Assembly (NCBI GenBank): GCA_045539315.1 | Contig: JAZQFC010000046.1 | Location: 1 to 64,000 of the forward strand | Origin: RUG11462 sp045539315 | GTDB lineage: Bacteria; Bacillota; Clostridia; Oscillospirales; Acutalibacteraceae | Direction of reading: 5' to 3' | Length of the DNA stretch: 64,000 bases | Shown here: piece after piece, positions 15,888-24,600 of the stretch | Position numbering within the stretch: the stretch's first letter is position 1 | How the letters are laid out: each line of letters starts with the position of its first letter | The notes under the pieces: generated by a model | The model's input: the letters and a program-made list of their open reading frames with translations, nothing else | What the model was told of the DNA's origin: nothing | Databases searched by the model: none | Made by a program: the position numbers and the translations under genes

Positions 15888-17687
15888 ATGTATCGTGCTC
15901 ATGTCTTGATTTGTGGTGGTACCGGTTGTACTTCATCAGGTAGCCCTGCAATTCAAAAAGCTCTTGAAGAGCAACTTAAAGTGAACGACCTTGAAAATGA
16001 AATCAAAATCGTTCAAACCGGTTGTTTCGGCCTTTGTGCTTTAGGCCCAGTTATGATTGTTTACCCAGAGGGTACTTTCTACAGCCGTGTTACTGAAGAA
16101 GATGTTAAAGAAATCGTTGAAGAGCATCTTTTGAAAGGTAGAATCGTTGAGCGTTTAGTTTATAATGACGCTGCAACAGATGAAATCGTTGAAGAACACA
16201 ACACTTCTCTTAATGACACAGCATTCTATAAAAAGCAAAAGAGAATTGCTCTTAGAAACTGTGGTGTTATTAACCCAGAAGTTATTGATGAATATATTGC
16301 AACAGGTGGTTATGCAGCACTTGGTAAAGTGTTAACAGAGATGACTCCTGAAGAAGTTATTCAACAAATTCTTGATTCAGGCCTTCGTGGTCGTGGTGGC
16401 GGTGGCTTCCCAACAGGTCTTAAATGGAAACTCGCTGCTGGTAATAAAGCAGACCAAAAATATGTATGTTGTAATGCTGACGAGGGTGACCCTGGTGCAT
16501 TTATGGACCGTTCTATCCTTGAAGGTGACCCACACGTAGTATTAGAGTCAATGGCTATCGCAGGTTATGCTATCGGCGCTTCACAAGGTTATATCTATGT
16601 TCGTGCTGAATACCCTATCGCTGTTGAAAGATTACAAATTGCTATTAAACAAGCAAGAGAATATGGCCTTTTAGGTAAAGATATTTTCGGCACAGGTTTT
16701 GACTTTGATATCGACCTTAGACTTGGCGCAGGTGCTTTCGTTTGCGGTGAAGAAACTGCATTGATGACATCTATTGAAGGTAACCGTGGTGAGCCAAGAC
16801 CAAGACCTCCATACCCAGCAGTTAAAGGTCTTTTCGGCAAACCAACTATCCTTAATAACGTTGAAACTTATGCTAATATCACTCAAATCATCAACAATGG
16901 TGTTGAATGGTTTAGAGCAATGGGTACTGAAAAATCTAAAGGTACAAAAGTATTTGCTCTTGGTGGTAAAATTCATAATACAGGTCTTGTTGAAGTACCA
17001 ATGGGTACAACACTTAGAGAAGTAGTTGAAGAAATCGGTGGCGGTATTCCAAATGGTAAGAAATTTAAAGCCGCTCAAACTGGTGGTCCTTCAGGCGGAT
17101 GTATTCCTCCACAACACCTTGATATTCCTATCGACTATGATAACCTTATCGAAATCGGTTCAATGATGGGTTCAGGTGGTCTTATCGTAATGGATGAAGA
17201 CAACTGTATGGTTGACATCGCTAAATTCTTCCTTGAGTTTACTGTTGATGAGTCTTGTGGTAAATGTACACCTTGTCGTGTTGGTACTCGCAGACTTCTT
17301 GAAATCCTTGAAAAGATTACAAGCGGTAAAGGAACAATGGAAGATATCGATAAGTTAGAAGAACTTTCTGCTTATATTAAAGCAAACTCACTTTGCGGTC
17401 TTGGACAAACTGCTCCAAACCCAGTTCTTTCAACACTTCGTTACTTCAAAGATGAGTATATTGCTCACGTTCAAGATAAAAAATGTCCTGCAGGCGTTTG
17501 TAAAGACCTTCTTGAATACAAGATTGTTCCAGACCTTTGTAAAGGTTGCTCACTCTGTTCAAGAAAATGTCCTGTTGGCGCTATTTCAGGCGAAATCAAG
17601 AGCCCATTTGTTATCGACCAAGATAAATGTATCAAGTGTGGCGCTTGTATGAGTTCTTGTAAGTTCGGCGCTATTATTAAAGGTTAA
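15888..17687 (+). CDS. hydB: Hydrogenase subunit B (NuoF-like, FMN and NADH binding)
   Basis: This 599-aa subunit oxidises NADH and carries FMN, the site of flavin-based bifurcation in HydABC enzymes. Domains in order: N-terminal [2Fe-2S] thioredoxin-like domain (1-100; GTGCTSSGS and QTGCFGLCALGP), NuoF core with FMN/NADH motif GLRGRGGGGFPTGLKW and CNADEGDPGAFMDR, the [4Fe-4S] site ESCGKCTPCRVG, and two C-terminal [4Fe-4S] clusters (CKGCSLCSRKCP, CIKCGACMSSCK). It lies 29 bases after the HndB-like gene and 14 before hydA. Confidence 0.95.
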   Translation: MYRAHVLICGGTGCTSSGSPAIQKALEEQLKVNDLENEIKIVQTGCFGLCALGPVMIVYPEGTFYSRVTEEDVKEIVEEHLLKGRIVERLVYNDAATDEIVEEHNTSLNDTAFYKKQKRIALRNCGVINPEVIDEYIATGGYAALGKVLTEMTPEEVIQQILDSGLRGRGGGGFPTGLKWKLAAGNKADQKYVCCNADEGDPGAFMDRSILEGDPHVVLESMAIAGYAIGASQGYIYVRAEYPIAVERLQIAIKQAREYGLLGKDIFGTGFDFDIDLRLGAGAFVCGEETALMTSIEGNRGEPRPRPPYPAVKGLFGKPTILNNVETYANITQIINNGVEWFRAMGTEKSKGTKVFALGGKIHNTGLVEVPMGTTLREVVEEIGGGIPNGKKFKAAQTGGPSGGCIPPQHLDIPIDYDNLIEIGSMMGSGGLIVMDEDNCMVDIAKFFLEFTVDESCGKCTPCRVGTRRLLEILEKITSGKGTMEDIDKLEELSAYIKANSLCGLGQTAPNPVLSTLRYFKDEYIAHVQDKKCPAGVCKDLLEYKIVPDLCKGCSLCSRKCPVGAISGEIKSPFVIDQDKCIKCGACMSSCKFGAIIKG

Positions 17688-17701
17688 GGGAGGAAAAAGT
17701 G

Positions 17702-19450
17702 ATGATAAATTTGAAAATCAACGGCATTGCGGTTGAAATTGAAGAAGGCGCTACCGTGCTTGAAGCGGCACGTAAAGCCGGAATCGAAGTTCCTACCCTT
17801 TGCTATATGAAAAAGATTAATGAAATCGGCGCTTGCCGTATTTGTATGGTAGAAGTTCAAGAGATGCGTGGTCCAGAACTTGGCCCTGCAAGAATGGTAA
17901 CTGCTTGTGTTTACCCTGTTTCAGAGGGTATGGTTGTTAAAACTAATACTGATAAAGTTATTGCCTCTAGAAAAACAACTTTAGAGATGATTTTGTCAAC
18001 TCATAATCGTTCTTGCCTTTCATGTGTTCGTTCAGGTAACTGCGAATTGCAAACTCTTTCTCAAGAATATGGTATTGAAAACCCAGGCAATTATGATGGC
18101 GCTTTACCAGAAAACATTTATGATGACAGCGCAATTCATATGATTAGAGATAACTCAAAATGTATTCTCTGCCGTCGTTGTGTTGCTGCTTGTAAAGAGC
18201 AAGAAGTTGGCGTTATCGGCGCTAACGACCGTGGTTTTGATACACATATCGGTTGCGTTTATGATAAAGACTTAAATTCTGTTGACTGTATTTCTTGTGG
18301 TCAATGTATCGTAAACTGTCCAACAGGCGCTTTAACAGAAAGAGATGATACAGATAAAGTTTTCGCAGCAATTGCTGATGAAACAAAAACTGTTATTGTT
18401 CAAACTGCTCCTGCAGTTCGTGCAGCACTCGGCGAAGAATTCGGTATGGAAATCGGTACTGATGTTGAGGGCAAAATGGTTGCAGCGCTTAAACGTTTAG
18501 GCTTTGATAAAGTATTTGATACAAATACTGCTGCTGACTTTACTATTATGGAAGAAGGTACAGAACTTATTAACCGTGTAACAAACGGTGGCGTTCTTCC
18601 TATGATTACATCTTGTTCACCAGGTTGGATTAAATACTGCGAATATCATTATCCAGAGTTTATTCCAAACCTTTCAACTTGTAAATCACCTCAAAATATG
18701 TTTGGCGCTCTTATTAAATCTTGGTATGCTGAAAAATATGACTTAAATCCTGATGATATTGTTGTTGTTTCAGTAATGCCTTGTACTGCTAAAAAATATG
18801 AAGTACAAAGAGATGAACTTCGCGCTGATGTTGATATTTCTATTACAACAAGAGAGCTCGCTCGAATGATTAAACGCGCAGGTATCCAGTTCACAAAACT
18901 CCCTGATGAAGAGTTTGATAGCCCACTCGGTGCTGCTACTGGTGCTGGTGTTATCTTCGGTGCTACAGGTGGTGTTATGGAAGCAGCACTTAGAACTGCT
19001 TACGAAGTTATCACAAATAGCACTTTAGAAGATGTTGACTTTACTGCTGTTCGTGGTACAGAGCCGGTTAAAGTAACTGAAATCAAAGTTGGCGATTTAA
19101 ACATCAAAGTTGGTGTTGCTTCAGGCGCTAAAGCAGCTAAAGAATTGCTCGAGAGAGTAAAAGCTGGCGAAGAGTTTACATTTATCGAGATTATGGGTTG
19201 CCCAGGTGGTTGTGTAAACGGTGGTGGTCAACCAATTCAACCAACATCTGTTAGACAAACTATTGACCTTAAAGCAGAACGCGCTAAAGCACTTTATGAG
19301 AACGATGCTAAAAAGGCAATTAGAAAATCTCACGAAAACCCATTCGTTAAAGAGGTTTATGCTGAATATCTCGGCGAACCAAATTCACATAAAGCACATG
19401 AACTTCTTCATACAACATATGTTGACCGTTCAAAAGATGTTATTATGTAA
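17702..19450 (+). CDS. hydA: NADH/ferredoxin-dependent [FeFe] hydrogenase catalytic subunit
   Basis: The 582-aa enzyme reduces protons to H2. An N-terminal NuoG-like [2Fe-2S] (CYMKKINEIGACRICMVE) is followed by the His-Cys [4Fe-4S] region (THNRSCLSCVRSGNC), two [4Fe-4S] motifs, then the H-cluster domain. All three signatures are intact: TSCSPGWIKYCE, MPCTAKKYE and EIMGCPGGCVNGGGQP. This is the group A form lacking a distinct C-terminal ferredoxin extension. Either the GTG at 17699 or the ATG at 17702 can start it; the ATG has better spacing from GGGAGG. Confidence 0.95.
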   Translation: MINLKINGIAVEIEEGATVLEAARKAGIEVPTLCYMKKINEIGACRICMVEVQEMRGPELGPARMVTACVYPVSEGMVVKTNTDKVIASRKTTLEMILSTHNRSCLSCVRSGNCELQTLSQEYGIENPGNYDGALPENIYDDSAIHMIRDNSKCILCRRCVAACKEQEVGVIGANDRGFDTHIGCVYDKDLNSVDCISCGQCIVNCPTGALTERDDTDKVFAAIADETKTVIVQTAPAVRAALGEEFGMEIGTDVEGKMVAALKRLGFDKVFDTNTAADFTIMEEGTELINRVTNGGVLPMITSCSPGWIKYCEYHYPEFIPNLSTCKSPQNMFGALIKSWYAEKYDLNPDDIVVVSVMPCTAKKYEVQRDELRADVDISITTRELARMIKRAGIQFTKLPDEEFDSPLGAATGAGVIFGATGGVMEAALRTAYEVITNSTLEDVDFTAVRGTEPVKVTEIKVGDLNIKVGVASGAKAAKELLERVKAGEEFTFIEIMGCPGGCVNGGGQPIQPTSVRQTIDLKAERAKALYENDAKKAIRKSHENPFVKEVYAEYLGEPNSHKAHELLHTTYVDRSKDVIM

Positions 19451-19460
19451 TTGAATAATT

Positions 19461-19491
19461 AAAAAACGCACTCGTAAGAGTGCATTTTTTG
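19461..19491 (+). terminator. Terminator of the hydrogenase operon
   Basis: AAAAAACGCACTC GTAA GAGTGCATTTTTT, just after hydA. A nearly identical sequence recurs at 22979. Confidence 0.9.
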
Positions 19492-19517
19492 TTAAGTATA
19501 AAAAATTTAGCGTTAAA

Positions 19518-19736
19518 TTACATAAGCGGCTTTTTTTCATCAATAAGACCGATAAAATAGTCGGCGGAAACATTATAAAAACGGCATAGTTTAACCAAAT
19601 CATCAATTTTAAGCTCGGCTCTACCTGCTTCGATATGATTATATCCTTGTTGCGATTTGTGAATAATTTTCCCTACTTGTGTTTGTGTTAAATCACTATC
19701 TTCTCTTATATTTCTCATTCTTATTCTATAATCCAT
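19518..19736 (-). CDS. XRE-family HTH regulator (72 aa)
   Basis: A stand-alone Cro/C1-type HTH: RMRNIREDSDLTQTQVGKII followed by a recognition helix YNHIEAGRAELKI, then a short tail VSADYFIGLIDEKKP typical of small Clostridia XRE proteins. It is divergent from a BspA-like gene. Paired palindromes ACTCAA-N-TTGAGT in the shared intergenic region are its likely operators (inference). Confidence 0.85.
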   Translation of the reverse strand: MDYRIRMRNIREDSDLTQTQVGKIIHKSQQGYNHIEAGRAELKIDDLVKLCRFYNVSADYFIGLIDEKKPLM

Positions 19737-19780
19737 TTTTATAAAACCTTTCTATAAAAGCGTTTTATAAAAGTCTATCA

Positions 19781-19826
19781 TACTCAACTTTTGAGTATTG
19801 ACAATTACTCAATAATTGAGTATAAT
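19781..19826 (+). promoter_or_regulatory. Consensus promoter with two palindromic operators
   Basis: TTGACA (19798-19803), a 17-base spacer and TATAAT (19821-19826) form a perfect sigma-A promoter for the gene at 19878. Palindrome TACTCAACTTTTGAGTA (19781-19797) abuts the -35 and TACTCAATAATTGAGTA (19806-19822) fills the spacer, so a bound repressor would exclude polymerase. Probably bound by the divergent XRE protein. Confidence 0.8.
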
Positions 19827-19877
19827 TAAACTTATAAAACCATTTCTTTACAATTTTTTAAAAAAGGATGATGAAAA

Positions 19878-21407
19878 ATGAAGAAAATTATTAGTTTACT
19901 ATTATCAATTATAATTTTAATTTGTTCCTTGCCACTCGTTTGCGTATCCGCAAGTACAAGCGCAGACGGACTGTATGAATTTGAAGTAATTGATAATTCC
20001 TATGCAGAAATTACAAATTACTTAGGGTCAGATGATTATGTTGTTATTCCTTCGCAGATTTCAATAAACAGTTATATAAGTTATCCAGTAAAAAGTATTG
20101 GCGAAAGTGCCTTTGGCGGATGTGAGTCATTAAAACAGGTAACAATACCTTATGGCATAACTAATATTGGTAAATTTGCCTTTGAATATTGTAATTCATT
20201 AACTGATATTGTTATTTCAGATAGTGTAACGAATCTTGATGAAGGCGCATTTTACTGTTGCGAATCATTAAAAAGCGTAACTATTGGGACAGGCGTTAAA
20301 GAAATACCTTCTCAAGCATTTATTTTTTGTTCTAATTTAGAAAGCGTAACGATACCTAATAGTGTGACAAGTATTGGCGGAAGCGCTTTTTATGGTTGCG
20401 CATTAACAAATGTTACAATTCCTGCTAGTGTAACAACTATTGGCGAAGAAGCGTTTAGATTTTGCGATTTAATGACAAACTTAACAATCTCTAACGGTGT
20501 AAAAGAAATAGGATTGCGTGCTTTTTATGGTTGCGAATCTTTAATTTCTATTGTTGTTCCAGAAAGTGTAGAGAAAATTGGGTATTTAGCTTTTGCTTAT
20601 TGCGAAAATCTTGAATTAGTAATTCTACCTAAAACATTTAAAATAGTACATACTGATGATTATGATTGGGCTAGTAAAGAGCTATTTTATAATGATGACA
20701 AAGTAAGCATTCATGGCTATGCTAATAGCAGTGCGTATGACTACGCAATGTACGCAAAAATTCCATTTTTTGCACACGAATTTACAGAGATTGTAGATTA
20801 CAAAGAGCCAACATGTACTGAGTCAGGTGGCAATATAATAAAATGCGCCCATTGTAGTGAAACAATTTCAGAGATACCTGCATTAGGACATAGTTTTAAC
20901 AAAGGCGATGTTATTAAAAAATCTACTTGTTCAATAGAAGGAATTTTAGAGCAAACTTGTTTAAGATGTGGTTACAAACAAAAGAGCACTATACCTACAA
21001 AGCCGCACAAGTGGAAGTATGTAGTGGCAAGAAAAGCAACTTGTTTTAAAGCCGGTTTAGGCAAGTTTAAATGTAAAGTATGTAAAACATTTAGTGAAAA
21101 AACAAAGAGAATTCCGAAGATTAAGCTTAAAAAACCAAAAGCAAAGTTTGTAAAAGTTGGTAATCAGCTTAAAGTGAAATATAACAAAGTAAATGGTGCT
21201 AATGGCTTTGAGATAATTTTTGTAATTGGAACAAGTATTTATCGTGAAAAAGCATATTTAATTACATCTAAAAAAAATAAAACCTGCTTTAAAAACATTA
21301 CAAACATGAAAAATGTTTATTGTTATGCAGAAGTAAGAGCATATGCCAAACAAGGAAATAAAATCAAGTGGAGCAAACCAACAAAATTGAAAAAGATTTA
21401 TCTTTAA
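19878..21407 (+). CDS. Secreted BspA-like leucine-rich repeat protein
   Basis: The 509-aa protein has a signal peptide (about 1-25, cut near VSASTS) and about eight LRR_5/BspA-type repeats between residues 55 and 260 (pattern SLKQVTIPYGITNIGKFAFEYC). Next come three segments with paired CxxC (CTESGGNIIKCAHC, CSIEGILEQTCLRCG, CFKAGLGKFKCKVC) and a C-terminal fibronectin-like domain ending in a basic tail. BspA-like proteins bind host or microbial surface components in some organisms. No sortase motif is seen. It is followed after 30 bases by the zinc-ribbon gene. Confidence 0.85.
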   Translation: MKKIISLLLSIIILICSLPLVCVSASTSADGLYEFEVIDNSYAEITNYLGSDDYVVIPSQISINSYISYPVKSIGESAFGGCESLKQVTIPYGITNIGKFAFEYCNSLTDIVISDSVTNLDEGAFYCCESLKSVTIGTGVKEIPSQAFIFCSNLESVTIPNSVTSIGGSAFYGCALTNVTIPASVTTIGEEAFRFCDLMTNLTISNGVKEIGLRAFYGCESLISIVVPESVEKIGYLAFAYCENLELVILPKTFKIVHTDDYDWASKELFYNDDKVSIHGYANSSAYDYAMYAKIPFFAHEFTEIVDYKEPTCTESGGNIIKCAHCSETISEIPALGHSFNKGDVIKKSTCSIEGILEQTCLRCGYKQKSTIPTKPHKWKYVVARKATCFKAGLGKFKCKVCKTFSEKTKRIPKIKLKKPKAKFVKVGNQLKVKYNKVNGANGFEIIFVIGTSIYREKAYLITSKKNKTCFKNITNMKNVYCYAEVRAYAKQGNKIKWSKPTKLKKIYL

Positions 21408-21437
21408 CCCGTTTAGCAATATAGGAGGATGTAAAAA

Positions 21438-22967
21438 ATGAAAACTTGTAAATTTTGTGGTAAAGAGCTCACAGATGAAATGAATCTTTGCCCATTTTGC
21501 ATGAAAAAACAGGATGAAGAACAGCCAAAAGCTTCTAAAAAAATAGATTTAAAAATAGTTATAATTGTTTTATTGTCTTTGTTGATAATTGTTGGTGTTG
21601 TTATAGGTTGCGTGCTCATTTTGAGTGGTGACGAGGTTGTTAATACAAATAGCACAAGCGTAGTTTATAAAAACAGCGACGAATCGGAAGACGATATTGT
21701 GGTTAGCAATGATGGCGGAAATGGTATAACACTTGATGGTTCGGTAATTAGTTGGGGCAATATGGAGATAGATAACCCTAACTTGAATTTAACCGAAGAT
21801 CAAATTAAAGTATTAAAATATTTTGATACAGATTATTTACGTGTATATGATTATGATAATCTACAAAGATATCCAACAATTTATAAAAATGCTCAGATTT
21901 GCTTCCCTGCTATTATTCACAAAGTATTGGAATATGATGATGAAAAGTTCAAATGTTTAGCATATATGGATTTCGAGTGGAACAGTGGTTTAGTTGCTCT
22001 AAAAAAAGAACCTATTATTATTTATGGAAAACAAAGCGGAAATGCAAGGCTCATTAAAGGCGATTGCTTGTATTTCTATGGTAGATATATTGATTCTAAA
22101 TCTATTGAAATAAACGGCAAAACAAATATTTATCCTCATGTTTCCGTCAATTATTTTTCTGAATACGATGATGCTCATGGATGTAGCACGGCTTTATTTG
22201 ATATAGATTATGTTTCCGATGTTGCTAAAATTTTGCTTGGTGAGAACATAAAAATAAAAGTTCCTGTAGCGTTTGAAGACTATCAACCTGACGAATATCA
22301 TAATTACCAATATTATTGGTATTTGGTGACTCCTGAAAATCAAAGTAATGCAAATTTTAAAAAATTTGAGTTTCCTGCGTTAGGAGGTTTTTTCTGTGAC
22401 CCTGATGCTCTTGAAAATCCTTTAAAAAATTACTATGTTTCTGCGGATTTCAAACATTTTATAGTAACAACATTTGACAAAAACTCCAATCTTATGTACC
22501 TTGATTATTATGATAGAGAATTTAATAAAATCTGGGGCAGAGAGTTCAAAGACATAGATAATGTAGAGTTAGATTACACTAGTGACTATATTTATTTGTC
22601 TGCAAACAATGACTTATACTGTATAAGCACTAAAAATGGAAAAGATAAAATGTCACCTGTAATGGTAGGAGAAAAGATTAAGATTACTGTTGTAAAAGAT
22701 GGTATTATTATGGTTGGAACAGGTAACAAAGATAATATTATGAAAGTTGACTTTGATGGTGATATTGTTTGGAAATCAAGTATTGATTTAGATGTTAATG
22801 GGTGTAGCAAAGTACAAGTTGTTGATGAAAATATTGTTTTGGCAGTCGATAGTGATAAATATGACAATGATGGAAAATGGCTGTCTAGCATACAAAAAAA
22901 TGTTTCCGTTTCTAGCGATAATGGTAAAATTAATGCGGAGTTTATTGATTTTTCAAGAAAGTATTGA
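21438..22967 (+). CDS. Zinc-ribbon membrane protein with exported beta-propeller-like domain (paralogue 1)
   Basis: The 509-aa protein opens with a zinc ribbon (CKFCGKELTDEMNLCPFC, residues 4-21), a linker, one transmembrane helix (about 37-58), then an external region of 450 residues. The last third has short beta strands (VELDYTSDYIYLSANNDLYCIS and a following IVWKSSIDLD) resembling PQQ-like propeller blades. It is clearly paralogous to the gene at 27253: same layout, and shared phrases such as PENQS and DYYD. The function is unknown. GGAGG lies upstream. Confidence 0.75.
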   Translation: MKTCKFCGKELTDEMNLCPFCMKKQDEEQPKASKKIDLKIVIIVLLSLLIIVGVVIGCVLILSGDEVVNTNSTSVVYKNSDESEDDIVVSNDGGNGITLDGSVISWGNMEIDNPNLNLTEDQIKVLKYFDTDYLRVYDYDNLQRYPTIYKNAQICFPAIIHKVLEYDDEKFKCLAYMDFEWNSGLVALKKEPIIIYGKQSGNARLIKGDCLYFYGRYIDSKSIEINGKTNIYPHVSVNYFSEYDDAHGCSTALFDIDYVSDVAKILLGENIKIKVPVAFEDYQPDEYHNYQYYWYLVTPENQSNANFKKFEFPALGGFFCDPDALENPLKNYYVSADFKHFIVTTFDKNSNLMYLDYYDREFNKIWGREFKDIDNVELDYTSDYIYLSANNDLYCISTKNGKDKMSPVMVGEKIKITVVKDGIIMVGTGNKDNIMKVDFDGDIVWKSSIDLDVNGCSKVQVVDENIVLAVDSDKYDNDGKWLSSIQKNVSVSSDNGKINAEFIDFSRKY

Positions 22968-22978
22968 CAATAATATTA

Positions 22979-23009
22979 AAAAAACGCACTCGTAAGAGTG
23001 CGTTTTTTG
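22979..23009. terminator. Terminator between convergent genes
   Basis: AAAAAACGCACTC GTAA GAGTGCGTTTTTT, with the stem repeated from the hydA terminator at 19461. It serves the zinc-ribbon gene on the plus strand and the sugar kinase on the minus strand. Confidence 0.85.
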
Positions 23010-23012
23010 TAT

Positions 23013-24068
23013 TTAGCAATATTTTTTAACTATATCTTTCATTTCTTGCCAATGAGAATCCATTTCTTTAACAAGTTTTAATTGGTTTTTACATCTTACT
23101 AAATTATGCTCGGCGTATGCAGTTTTAAAGTAAACATCGCCTTCTAAATAGTCGGTTAAAAATCTCATTGCGCATTCAATAGTCATTATTTTTGCGCCTT
23201 CAGGCAAAAGCATAATTTCATCGCTAGTCAGTTTGTTTTCGCTTCCTTTAAGAAAACCTTTAACATAAATCTCAAATTTTTTCAAATTAAATTTAACTTT
23301 AGCAAGGTCTTTTTCGTCTTCGTTTGCGTCATTTGCACCAAATCTTATTGCGTCACCAAAATCAGTAACCGAAAATCCCGGCATAATTGTGTCTAAATCG
23401 ATAACACAAACTGCGCGTTTGGTTTTGTTATCTAACAAAACATTATTAGATTTTGTGTCATTATGCGAAACGCGAAGTGGCAAAATTCCTTGCTGGTTTG
23501 CGTTAATCAAAGTGTCAAAAAAGTCTTTGTTGCTATGAATAAAAGCAATTTCTTCTAAAACTTCTTTAACCCTGTCGCATTTATCGGTTTCAATTGCGTT
23601 TTTAAAGTTTTCATAGCGCTTTGGTGTATTGTGAAAATCAGGTATTGTTTCAAAAAGTTCACTTGCGTCAAAATCAGAAAGCATACTTTGAAAATTGCCA
23701 AATGCAACCGCGCATTCATAAAACTCTGTTTCATCAGGGTTGTCAACACCTGCGCAGTTGTCAATATATTCATAAGCGCGCCAAAATTCGCCGCTTTCAT
23801 CTTTGTAAAAAAAGTTGCCATCTTTTGCTTGTAAAAAACTTAAAAACTTGCTGTTTTCATCAAGACGAGTTTTGAGATACTCTGAAACCTTACCAATGTT
23901 AAACATAATTTTTTCAGGTTCTTTAAAAGCAACTGTATTTATTCTTTGCAAAATGTATTTATTGCTGTTAGTTTCAACCTTATATGTAGAATTAATATGC
24001 CCAGAGCCAAAAGGCACACAGTCAATAACATTTTCAATACCAAATTCGGTTAAAATTTTCTCGAGCAT
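23013..24068 (-). CDS. NahK-like sugar kinase (aminoglycoside phosphotransferase fold)
   Basis: The 351-aa cytoplasmic kinase has an N-terminal lobe with FGSGHINSTYKVE (glycine-rich, as in N-acetylhexosamine 1-kinase), the catalytic HND in RVSHNDTKSNNVLLD, and a metal-binding CVIDLDTIMPGF. The pattern matches NahK of Bifidobacterium, which phosphorylates GlcNAc/GalNAc at C1; other members act on choline or aminoglycosides. Specificity is not proven. A lone gene, with GGATTTTTT upstream. Together with the GH2 and surface proteins it could process host glycans (inference). Confidence 0.7.
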   Translation of the reverse strand: MLEKILTEFGIENVIDCVPFGSGHINSTYKVETNSNKYILQRINTVAFKEPEKIMFNIGKVSEYLKTRLDENSKFLSFLQAKDGNFFYKDESGEFWRAYEYIDNCAGVDNPDETEFYECAVAFGNFQSMLSDFDASELFETIPDFHNTPKRYENFKNAIETDKCDRVKEVLEEIAFIHSNKDFFDTLINANQQGILPLRVSHNDTKSNNVLLDNKTKRAVCVIDLDTIMPGFSVTDFGDAIRFGANDANEDEKDLAKVKFNLKKFEIYVKGFLKGSENKLTSDEIMLLPEGAKIMTIECAMRFLTDYLEGDVYFKTAYAEHNLVRCKNQLKLVKEMDSHWQEMKDIVKKYC

Positions 24069-24102
24069 TTTAAAAAATCCTTTTTAATATAGTGTTATAA
24101 AA

Positions 24103-24540
24103 TTATTCAAATACTTTTTCGTTTTGGTCATAAAGGGAATTGTTGATTTCAAAAACACTCATAGATGAATTGATTCCGAAAATAATGATGCTATCACGCT
24201 TTGATTTTGGATAAAGCGGAGCAAAACCAGTAAGTTTTAAAAGGTTCTGAATTTCTTCAAGTGTTAACCCCATAGCAATACAAATACACAAAATTTTATC
24301 TCTTGACGGGTTGGTTTTCACGCCTGAAAACAGTTGATATCCGTAAACTTCGCTTATTTCCGCTTTTTGAATTACATCAGATTTTTTTAAATTCTTTTGG
24401 TCTAAAACATCGGTTAAAATCTGTGCAATATTTTTATCAATAAGATAGTCTTTGTTTTCGTTTAAATATGATTTAATACTTTTTGAATTACCAAGTTCGT
24501 TCATTAAATCATTTGTAGGTTTTTTAATCAAAAATATCAC
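24103..24540 (-). CDS. HTH-like regulator divergent from the Ser/Thr kinase
   Basis: The 145-aa protein has an apparent XRE-type helix-turn-helix in its middle (TDVLDQKNLKKSDVIQKAEISEVYGYQLF and ILCICIAMGLTLEEIQNLL), then a short C-terminal tail. A GTG at 24540 or the TTG at 24531 could start it; the Shine-Dalgarno-like GGGAAG favours the TTG. It is divergent from the Ser/Thr kinase gene at 24601 with overlapping promoters, a common pairing in Clostridia. It may be a phosphorylation target (inference). Confidence 0.55.
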   Translation of the reverse strand: MIFLIKKPTNDLMNELGNSKSIKSYLNENKDYLIDKNIAQILTDVLDQKNLKKSDVIQKAEISEVYGYQLFSGVKTNPSRDKILCICIAMGLTLEEIQNLLKLTGFAPLYPKSKRDSIIIFGINSSMSVFEINNSLYDQNEKVFE

Positions 24541-24548
24541 TTCCCAAA

Positions 24549-24577
24549 AGGATTATACTATGTTATAATTAATTTTA
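24549..24577. promoter_or_regulatory. Overlapping divergent promoters of the HTH/kinase pair
   Basis: Reading minus, TTGTAA, 17 bases, then TATAAT. Reading plus, a weak -35 and TATAAT at about 24563-24568. The two -10 regions sit within 20 bases, so use of one should hinder the other. Confidence 0.5.
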
Positions 24578-24600
24578 CAAGAGAAAAATAGGAGAAAAGT

